A stretch of 64,000 nucleotides of DNA from Austropuccinia psidii (taxonomy: Eukaryota > Basidiomycota > Pucciniomycetes > Pucciniales > Sphaerophragmiaceae): positions 61,047,937-61,111,936 of the forward strand of contig JALGQZ010000001.1 of NCBI GenBank assembly GCA_023105745.1. Direction: 5' to 3'. Under the pieces are notes generated by a model. It had not been told where the DNA came from. It did no database searches and saw only the letters and a list, made by a program, of their open reading frames with translations. This document shows, piece by piece, positions 55,606 to 64,000 of the stretch (its first letter is position 1; every line of letters starts with the position of its first letter). Position numbers and translations under genes: made by a program.

Positions 55606-58593
55606 AATCACCATGAGCAAGGTGGCTACACCTGGCAACAGGTGTTGCATTTATAATTTGACATTGTAGATAGATTGGATTCAGGCTGAACATAGGAAAG
55701 AAACTAAATTTCCAAATAGAAGCTTTGGAAGAAACTTAAGCTACATATGCAAGCCAGAAAGAATTAATTGACTTGGCTCAATATCAGTGTTTGGTAAGGT
55801 TGTCAAAGCTCGACAATTCAACAATACATGATGAACATATTTATTTTTATTTTCCCTTTGTTCAGATATTAACTATTAATTTTTATCATTTTATTTGCAA
55901 AAATTTCAACCTCTACATATTTTCCTATAAATTTTCACATATATAACACACTTTCAATATGTAATTTCTATCAAGCTCACTGATTGGAAAGATACATTAT
56001 TTTGAAATTGGAACCATTCAAGTTGAAAAGAATCTCATAATGAATATTAGAATTTCTTTGGGATTTTGCGACTATTTGAATATATACACATTATTAAAAA
56101 TATAGCATACCACTTAAAGCTTTTCTTTAATAAAAAGGTTTATTTTGTGAGGCATTATATGCCTTATTTTTTCTGTCTTTTAAGATCAACAGTTTAATCA
56201 AAATTGAAAAAATATTTCAATATTTAGGGCACATATTCATTTTCAGGAGAGGCCAATCAAAATGTAGGTTATATTGGAATAATAACACCCGCATTTGAGC
56301 CCATAAACTGTATTGAAGGAGACTCTTACCTTTATAGCTAGATCAAATAAATATTTAAAGTAGAATATTTGGTTTTACTATTATGATTCAGGAATTTTTT
56401 ATCATACTATTCCATGGTGTAAGCTAAAAACTATTCTTATCTTTATATTAAAAACTGTCTTAATAGTATAACCTCAAATCTTTATAACAATAGAAAATTT
56501 CAGATTTATGAATTCTGTGGAGAATTCAATTTTTATTTATTGATACAAATTTAGCTCAGGCTGGCATATTGCTGTGAAGAAATTATGAGTTCTAAAATAA
56601 CTATCTTGATCTGATGTTTTACTCAAATATGTGAAAACCAAGATCCTTTGAGATTCTACTATGGGGAGGTGAGGGTAGTATCTGTATAGAAAAGTTGAAT
56701 GAAGATAGGAGAATGCAAGTTTTTTTAAAAAATTTGAGGAAATCTAATCTTTATATGCCAATATGGCCAGCAATTCTTGTAATGTATCATTTAATTATGT
56801 AAAATAATCTTATTAATAAAACTTCTTAAATGATTATTGTGATAATTGTCACTGTATTCTTGCGCCTTTTTGGAGTTTGAATTCAACACACCTAATCTTT
56901 CAACAATTTCAAATAATTAGTATGTATAGAGAGCTCTCCATGAAATCAAAAGTTCATTATGTCATATGAAATTGATGGGCTTATAACTTTAACTATATTT
57001 AAATGGATTTTTTACCTTATAAATACTACATAATTCAAACTTGGATTATCGGGAGTAGTTTACAAATGAGTTTTCTAATTTCTCTAAGCTGAAATTTCCT
57101 CAAAATTAGAAGGGAGGCATTGTATGTTTTTATTTATCAATTAATTCAAACTGTTTTATATATTAAACATATATTGCAAATAATACAACTATTCAAATTT
57201 ATGAATACCTGAGACAACTCATTTATCTTTCTTTGAAACAATAATACCCCTATACAATATTAAGGAAAAAGAACTGGTATAAATAGGATGATTTAACAAA
57301 TTTATTTCTAAAATTATGTTTATAAAGCTCATCTGAGTCTCTTAACCTCATCATTATGTCATTAAAATCATAAAAACTAAAAGAATGATAAGTTCAGAAT
57401 AATGAGATATCTATAAGTTGGAGGTAAACAAAACATATACACAGCTCTTTCAAGTGGTTTCAAAGTATAATATGAGAAAATTTGGAGTTTTTCTTTGGTA
57501 TTTACTCTTTGCAAAAGGGTAAAAGTATTTATTAAATTCACATTTCAAAATTCGTGGCCACAGAAGTGATCTGGACCCTTTGGGGATGTAAGCTTTGAGT
57601 GGCACAAATATCACTTCAGAGCGCTGTCCACTCAGAATCAAAAAATGGTCTGAATCATGTCTCAAGTTTTTAATCTTAATTGTCAAGAGTTCATCCAGTA
57701 ATTTATCCATTGAAAAAAAATTTTATGATCAAAATATTTGAACAGTGTCTTTCCAGAAAATTACAAACCCATATTGTAATTTTTTCTTACAAACAATGAA
57801 TTGATTATTCAAAATAATAATGAAATATATGCTTTTATCAATGAAAATATGATAAAAATATGCAGATATATCTTTTTTAAAAGGAAGGAAAACCCTTTTT
57901 GAAACTTCAAAGAGTATAAAAATTTGATCAATCCAAATATTAACAATATTTGAACAGGGCTACAGGGAAAGAAATATTTTTTATATTTTTTGATTTAATT
58001 CTATTCTATATTGGCAGATAGCTATCAGATATTAAGTGAACTGGCCCTTTATTCTTGAAAAGATGTAAATAATTCTAAGTTTTTTATTGGTTTGATAAGA
58101 ATTCTATTGAGCTTGAAAGCTTTAACTGGTCTTTGCAAAGTTGTTTTATCATATGAATAATATTTGATTTGTTTGTTGAAAGAGAAATTAGAAACAAAGA
58201 AAAACACAAAAAATATCTCAAGAATATTTTTTTAGAAAAGATTTTGAATAAAATAACAGAACTACCTCAAAAGGAGAAGGATAAAGAAATTTCAAATTGT
58301 GCAGTTCATTTGTTGATATTATTTAAATCAAGATTTTATTAATATATTTTTTGAATAAAAGAAATAGGAAAAGTGTTTTTCCTTCTAGGCTAAATCAATT
58401 TCAACCATTTTTTTACGTTTTTGAGTGTTTCTAAATTTTTTTTAGATTGGTGTGTTATTTTTATGATTTTATCACTTTTTGTTTTTTTTGTTTTTTTGCT
58501 TTTATTGCTTTCTTTACTTTTTTCATTTTTCTCTCTTTTCTTTCCAATATTTTTAATTTTCTTTAATCTGTTTCTTTTAGTTTTCAATGAAAA

Positions 58594-58747
58594 TTACAGT
58601 AGCAGGCTTTGAAAGGCCTGCTACTGTAAAATTATTTACAAGTGTCAAGCTTGTTACAGTACCAGTCCTGTAATAGCCTGTACTGTGAATTTTTCGACGA
58701 TCATCAACAAATTTACAGTAGGAGCCATTACAGGCCCTGTACTGTAA
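58594..58747. repeat. Three tandem hairpins with TTACAGTA/TACTGTAA arms
   Basis: Hairpin 1 has perfect 14-bp arms TTACAGTAGCAGGC and GCCTGCTACTGTAA (58594-58607, 58616-58629). Hairpin 2 (58654 to about 58688) has TTACAGTAC and GTACTGTGA. Hairpin 3 (58713-58747) has TTACAGTA and TACTGTAA. All lie in the AT-rich interior of the 4-kb TIR element. Confidence 0.8.
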
Positions 58748-59148
58748 TTTACTTTGAAAGGTTTCATTTCCTCCAGTTTCAGGGGCTGTGATTCATAAAG
58801 CCCAGTAAATCTCTTGTAAACTAAAAAATACTATTCACAAAAATATCAAAACTAAGGTGTTTTCTCTTTGAAAAGAGAAATGTTGGTTTTTTTAATAAAA
58901 TTGATGCAAATTTTTGATGATAAAAAGAAATAATAAAGTGATAAAAGTCCAAAAAAACTTAACTCTCATAGAGTCATATCAATAAGAAGAAAAAATAGAC
59001 ACATTTTATATATTTTTTCAAAAGAGTTTTAGTGAAAGGGCTTGCAAAGACTTCTCATTTTGCTTCTGAGGTTCCAGAAGCATAGCTATTTTTGAAATAA
59101 ACATATTCAACAATTCAGTTTGATGAGAAGAGGATTCTGTGGAAAACA

Positions 59149-59152
<4 letters not shown>

Positions 59153-59180
<28 letters not shown>
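59153..59180. repeat. (AT)14 microsatellite
   Basis: Pure dinucleotide AT run, 28 bases, inside the 4-kb TIR element. No other meaning seen. Confidence 0.9.
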
Positions 59181-59183
<3 letters not shown>

Positions 59184-59630
59184 AGGAATTCTTTGAGATG
59201 GAAATAAGAAATAAATTTTTCAAAAGGTAATGATAGTTCATCAATCAATAAAGATAAGAGATTTATTAATTTTATAAATTTCCTTTTACTTCTTTTGGCT
59301 TTATGAAAAATGGAGTTACTTAAATTGAAAAAATACTTTCAGATTCAATGTTTTATCATAGAGAGTATTCACTTTAATATGGAAATATAAATGGAGCCAA
59401 TTTTCATATAATATACTATATACTTGGTATATCCCATTAAGAAACAAAGAAAATCTTTGGGCTTCTGTAATATTCCAGTGGCTTGGAATAACTTGGAATA
59501 CTAACAAACATTTAAATCCTGTGTTAAACCTAGTTCACAGGAAGGGTCCAAGCTGTGTCTATCAGAGGTCCAACCTAATTTCCCAATTCAACACCTGCTT
59601 TCAAGTGTAGCCATTTTGCTCATTGTGAAT

Positions 59631-60303
59631 GTACAAAGATACATGACCACTTTCCTTCATCCTCAAATTTTCCAACTCTTTTTCAGCTTTCCTGACTTAA
59701 TTGGGGTCACTAAACAGAGTGAATAATTGGGTTTCAAACAACTGGAAATCATTGTGGAGATAGGAAAGATCTTCATTGGAAATATTTGAGAGGTAGGGTT
59801 AAATTCATTTGCCAGCTCTACCAGTGAGAAAAGAAGTTTAGTAAAGAAATTTATTCCTCTCAGAGAAGAAATTTTCTGGATCATTATGGAATATCAATTC
59901 ACAGGATTGGATAAATCCTCTCAATTCATGGGCTTGAGTACCATCAAAAGAATCAAGTGCCTTTATTTATGTAGTCTTGAATTCAGGGGCTTTGGAATTG
60001 TCCCTGGTGGTAACTGCTTGAGTTAGTTTCCCCATGAATTTATTCATCTGCTCCATCATCTGGAGGATACTTGTTTCAGTCTGAGAGACAAGAGGTTGAC
60101 TATAAAGGGCTAGAGTAGAACTCTGAGCAACCCCTGGAGCATTTTCCAAAGCCTTTACCACTTCAGTTTCCCCAGAATCTTCCTCTTCCACAGGTTCTTC
60201 CCCCTCTTCATCTCTAACTCCCTATAGTCTGGCTCTTGCACCTTCAGAAATTCCAGGAGAATCACCCAACAGGCCAGAGAATGATCGTGATCTTCTTGAT
60301 TTC
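59631..60303 (-). pseudogene. Chromovirus C3 gag N-terminal part
   Basis: Continues gag after the TIR element: 59884-59663 covers a capsid part in decayed form. 60191-59967 reads MEEEDSGETEVVKALENAPG, then LVSQTETSILQMMEQMNKFM. It aligns well with C2 at 42220-41993. It ends against the family A LTR that starts at 60304. Confidence 0.8.
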
Positions 60304-62224
60304 TGTAAGATGTGACTATGAAACTGATGATAATATTACTATTAATCAACAGTACTATGTCTGTTCTTATGAAATATAATAATAAAAATTATTATAACCA
60401 CAATTAAATAATTATAAAATTATTTCTTTCACGTGTCATACACTACTAGTGATTATAACAGTGAGAAGTAATTGTCTACAAGAATCAATTACAAGAAGAA
60501 TTTAATAATAAAAACTTCTTTTATTAAAATAATAAAATTATTTTAATATATAATTATCTTTTACAAGAATAATTATAAAGATAATTCTTGAAGAAAACTA
60601 TTACGAGAGAAAAACTTTAAGAATTAAAGATAAAAGACTCACTAATACTCCAAAGAACTTATTGATAATAAAAGTAGAGAAATTTGACGTAGAATTGTGG
60701 ATTTAAGGGATCAAAAGGATTTATAACAGTATTACAGCAATATATAGTTGGATTCTATGATTTCACGTCTTTCTGATTGATTCTGAAAGATTAAAACACT
60801 TAAGAATAGTTGAACTAATACTTACTTGTTGGTAATAATGATTTAATAAATTGATAAGATGATGATTCTTGGAAAAAACAGCAAGAGGGGGCCTCTTTTA
60901 AGTCAACAACAGCTCACAGAGGCGTGCCATGGAGAAAACTGAAAAACCAGTGAGTGAGAAAACAATAAACCCTTTTGGCTTATTGATTACATCATTATTT
61001 GTCACGTAACATTATCATAATTACTTATTTGATGCTTTTACGTGACTACCAACCCCAATATGGTTAAGAATAAAAGGAGTAACACTTGTAAATCTTCTTT
61101 TATTCCAAAATAATCATTGATTTCTCAAAGTTATCAATGTTATTGCCAATTTCATCACAGGTTGTAATTACTGTGAATTTTTGAAGATTCAGTGTTTCAC
61201 GTAGAATAACCAAAAATGGACTGTAAGTAAAACTTTTAATTTTATTAGTAAAACTGTAATTCTTTTTTGTTGTACCATAGATAATACAGTTCTCCTTTAG
61301 TCCTGAAAGTTTAAGAAAGATTCATTAAGAATTGTATTTTTAATGAATTTTTGAAGTTTTTACCTCATTTCTACGTAGAATTGCAAATAGCAGTGTTTTG
61401 CTGGTTGCTATGAGGTAAATCAATGAATATGGGTCCCAAAAGGGTTTTAATTACTCTTTTGGGGTTTATCCATGGAAAGTCATTAGTAATTGACATGGTT
61501 ACAGGAGTGTAAGTAGCTCATTACCTCCTTGGAACGTCAAAATAGCAGGTTATTTGCTATTTTCTGGTGTTTTACAGTAGTTGTAACTTGGTAACCAAGT
61601 TCCCAAAGAGTTTTAGTTTACCAATTAGGCCAAGATGAGCCATGGATCCATGCTCTGGAGCTATCCACGCCTCTGAGGCCTCAGAAGTTGGGTACCCTGG
61701 CTCTCTTTGATGTCTTTTGTCCCCCTTGCCTATTTTTTACGTCAAAAGAGTAATTTAAGCTTCAAGTGAGATATCCACTATGGGTGTACCAAAAGTCCAT
61801 GTAAGAATACCATGATATTAAGTGCTCAAAACATGCATAACACTATTCTTAGTGTATATGTAACATGGGATTTCTCACTTTCCAATTATTTTGGCTAAAA
61901 ATCAAGAAAAACAAAAATTTTCATGAATCTTTTATGTGGTATTAATGATGTGGTATTGAAGTATTTTCCATTTTACCACCTCAAATACTTAAATTGAGCT
62001 TATTCACTCTATGGAGCTACCCTAGGTGAATTTTTGTGTAGAATCCAAATCTGGTCTTAAATCCATGGATTTACTTACTCAATAAAAAGTTATTCATCTT
62101 TTCTGAAATTGAAAATGATGAATTTTGGATATATGCATGACTTATGAGTTGTGCATAATTCAAAATTTCTTTTTAAGATAATTGTGGCCTATTTGGGTAT
62201 GTAAAATATACCTCAAGGCTCACA
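60304..62224 (-). repeat. 3' LTR of a minus-strand family A element
   Basis: Plus strand TGTAAGATGTGAC to CTCAAGGCTCACA, 1,921 bp. Outer flank ATTTC lies in C3 gag. The inner side touches a polypurine tract and the end of pol, so this is a true 3' LTR; its partner is outside the window. Confidence 0.92.
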
Positions 62225-62240
62225 TTCCCTCCCACCAAAA
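62225..62240 (-). promoter_or_regulatory. Polypurine tract of the family A element
   Basis: On the minus strand TTTGGTGGGAGGGAA directly precedes the LTR start TGTGAGCC. It sets the orientation and the LTR boundary. Confidence 0.78.
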
Positions 62241-62364
62241 AATAAAATTGTACTACAATTTTATTAGTGATAAAAGAATAAGGCCCCAAAGGGGGTTAAT
62301 GTCCACTGTCCAACCTCTTCACATTACTCAGATCAAGTAATTTAAAGCACATTTATAGACATAT

Positions 62365-64000
62365 TCAGGCTTGTGGCCTTCTTTCATGTCTAAATCTCCT
62401 CAAGAGTTTATCTGAGTCAGGTATTTCTGATTCTGCCATCCATTCATCTTCATGTACTGGATTTCTATATCTGACAAGATATTCTCTTTGATTTTTACCC
62501 CTAAGTCTCCTTTCTTTAATGACTTTCTTTATCTTTTTGTCTTCATTCTGTTCCACAGGTGGTACAGTTAAAGGAGTTGGGTTCCTCAAAGGAAACAATT
62601 CTTTATCAGCTAGTTGATAAGGTTTCAATAAGCTGACTGGAAAGGTGGGGTGTTTATTTTCTAATTCACCACTCAATTCCACTTGAACTGCATTGGTTCC
62701 ATGTAAAGCAACAATAACAAAAGGTCCTACATAAGAATCTTTAAGTTTCTTTGGGCCTTTGATATTATTAAAATTCAAGGTTGAAACTAAAACTAAGTCC
62801 CCTACTTTGAAGTCTGGTACTTTATGACTCTTGTCCCACTTCTGTTTTGCATAGTCAAAAGCATCATCCATACTTTGTTTTGCATGATGTTTTACTTTAT
62901 CAAGCATTATCTTGAAGCTGGAAGCTGTAGGATGAATGTCAATCAAGTCTTTCCTCAGTGTGTCTGCTGGGAGTCTTGGATTCCATCCTTTCTCTAACAT
63001 AGCAGGAGTTTGTCCTGTGGAAGAATGGACTGATGTCTTGTGTGCCAATTCTAATGCAGGTATCAGAGTGCACCAGTCATGGGTAAAGCCATCTGAGTCT
63101 TTGAATTCTAATCCATAAGCACAGAATCCCCTGATCATGTCTTCTAAAGTTTGAATCATCCTCTCTGCTAGCCCATCTGTTTGAGGGTGATATGCTGTAG
63201 AGAATGATAACTTAGTCCCAAACAATCTATGAAGATTGGTCCAAAGTGCAGATGTGAATTTGGGATCTCTGTAACTTATGATATTCTTAAATAATCCTGT
63301 ATTAGAAATGACTCTACTCCATAAAAGAAGAGCTGTATCCATAGCAGTGTCATCTTTATGACATGGTAAGAATATGGGAGTTTTGCTATATCTGTCTACA
63401 ATGACTAAGCAAGCATTATAACTTTTGTCACCACTTGGAGGAAGTGCTGTGACCCAATCCATGTGAACAACTTCCCAAGGGGATTTTGGTTCTTGAATAT
63501 GGATCATTAATCCAAATTTCTTGCCTGTACTCCTGTTTGCTTTTTGGCATCTATCACAGGTATGGCAATACTCAATGGTTTCTTTTCTCCAAGATGGCCA
63601 CCATGCACAGTTCTTCACTTTTTCAAGTGTCCTGTCTTCTGATAGGTGTCCAGAGTAAATGCTATCATGGCATTCATGAAGAATGGTATTGATGAGCAAT
63701 CTACTACACAGTGTCATCACACAAGAATGTTTTGTTCTATGGTAAATAATTCCATCAAACAAGTGAAATCTTCCTTCAGAATAGGAATTTTTCCAAACTT
63801 CATCTAGTGCATTAACCAAAGATGTGTCTTTGCAGTCTTTATCCAATAAAGAAGTCAAGATATGGCAATTCTTGTCTTGTTTATAAGAATCTCTGACCTC
63901 TTCAAAGAATTCAGTCCCAATATCAGTTATGTTAATTCCTTCAATTGGAATCTGTGGTTCAGCTTCTAAAGGTACATAAGCTGGTTTATCAGGAGTGTTG
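62365..64000 (-). CDS. Family A pol: RNase H tail and integrase, open to window edge (partial)
   Basis: Open on the minus strand from the window end to the stop at 62365 (545 codons). After a linker (AEPQIPIEGINITDIGTEFF) come the zinc region with its H, H, C and C residues (HDSIYSGHLSEDRT, then CHTCDRCQKAN) and the core with HMDWVTALPPSGDKSYNACL. The second block reads IISYRDPKFTS, where the catalytic Asp of SDRD is Tyr (TAC, 63273-63271). The third is TAYHPQTDGLAERM with the Glu. The GPY/F module is VGPFVIVALHGTNAVQVELS, followed by PVSLLKPY. A chromo-like tail ends it (REYLVRYRNPVHEDEWM). No stop or frameshift, unlike all other pol genes here. The Tyr should abolish strand transfer, unless complemented by other copies. 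RT lies beyond the window. Confidence 0.92.
   Translation of the reverse strand, partial: NTPDKPAYVPLEAEPQIPIEGINITDIGTEFFEEVRDSYKQDKNCHILTSLLDKDCKDTSLVNALDEVWKNSYSEGRFHLFDGIIYHRTKHSCVMTLCSRLLINTILHECHDSIYSGHLSEDRTLEKVKNCAWWPSWRKETIEYCHTCDRCQKANRSTGKKFGLMIHIQEPKSPWEVVHMDWVTALPPSGDKSYNACLVIVDRYSKTPIFLPCHKDDTAMDTALLLWSRVISNTGLFKNIISYRDPKFTSALWTNLHRLFGTKLSFSTAYHPQTDGLAERMIQTLEDMIRGFCAYGLEFKDSDGFTHDWCTLIPALELAHKTSVHSSTGQTPAMLEKGWNPRLPADTLRKDLIDIHPTASSFKIMLDKVKHHAKQSMDDAFDYAKQKWDKSHKVPDFKVGDLVLVSTLNFNNIKGPKKLKDSYVGPFVIVALHGTNAVQVELSGELENKHPTFPVSLLKPYQLADKELFPLRNPTPLTVPPVEQNEDKKIKKVIKERRLRGKNQREYLVRYRNPVHEDEWMAESEIPDSDKLLRRFRHERRPQA

Larger units (their letters stand above)
55609..59627. mobile_element. 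TIR DNA transposon, 4.0 kb, no transposase recognised
   Basis: Ends CACCATGAGCAAGGTGGCTA and its right-hand counterpart CACAATGAGCAAAATGGCTA (read on the minus strand) form imperfect inverted repeats of about 39 bp that both reach CAGGTGTTG. AAT is duplicated (55606-55608, 59628-59630), and chromovirus C2 shows the empty site (about 41655). CAC...GTG ends with a 3-bp duplication recall the 1-kb element in G and the CACTA/CMC group. The interior is AT-rich with only short frames on both strands (the best is an unrecognised 86-codon frame at 57450-57710), so it is non-autonomous or decayed. TIR mismatches are mainly G/A and C/T. Confidence 0.82.

Noticed and set aside
57450..57710. Transposase exon in the 4-kb TIR element
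   Set aside because: 86 codons with no recognisable motif or catalytic residue pattern; not enough support.
58390..58612. Lys-rich and Phe-rich frames on opposite strands
   Set aside because: Low-complexity A/T tracts; both are composition artefacts.

Overview
This is a transposon-dense, AT-rich fungal window with no ordinary cellular gene that I can defend. The gag, protease, reverse transcriptase (RT), RNase H (RH) and integrase (IN) fragments are of the Ty3/gypsy type, and their wording matches, from memory, the repetitive proteins of rust fungi (Pucciniales), most closely Austropuccinia psidii. That assignment was not tested by a search. Introns with GTAAGT donors and a TACTAAC branch site, TATA-box LTRs and chromodomain integrases all fit a fungal nuclear genome.

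Layout. 1-1850 is a decayed pol fragment (+). 4009-18552 is a large young LTR element ('G'): LTRs of about 1.66 kb, ATGG target duplication, TATA box and polypurine tract. It has an open 1414-aa gag/protease gene but no RT or integrase. Its 3' half carries a spliced antisense gene (12917-13763, 247 aa), a hairpin minisatellite whose stem base pairs covary, and repeated copies of its polypurine tract. A 1,028-bp TIR element sits in its 5' LTR. G split an older minus-strand chromovirus (C1, remains at about 3560-4008 and 18553-23300).

23867-39511 is a minus-strand Ty3 element ('B') with two LTRs and dead gag-pol. It is broken by three solo LTRs (26506-27940, 28233-30154, 34416-36333), and a 654-bp TRIM sits in its 3' LTR. 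39512-42260 is chromovirus C2 (minus). 42261-45699 is the 5' part of a plus-strand family A element (LTR, PBS, gag). 46381-47113 is a family C LTR. 48596-49270 is a conserved-looking ORF of unknown function. 49895-60300 is chromovirus C3 (minus), interrupted by a solo LTR (53197-54619) and a 4.0-kb TIR element (55609-59627). 60304-64000 is the 3' end of a minus-strand family A element: LTR, polypurine tract and an open integrase frame that runs off the window.

The genes form successive layers of insertion rather than pathways. Most pol genes are dead through stops, frameshifts or lost catalytic residues. The two freshest-looking coding units are element G and the terminal A element. The best candidate for an undescribed system is G: a pol-less retroelement that must borrow RT and integrase, combined with an antisense spliced gene and structured repeats.
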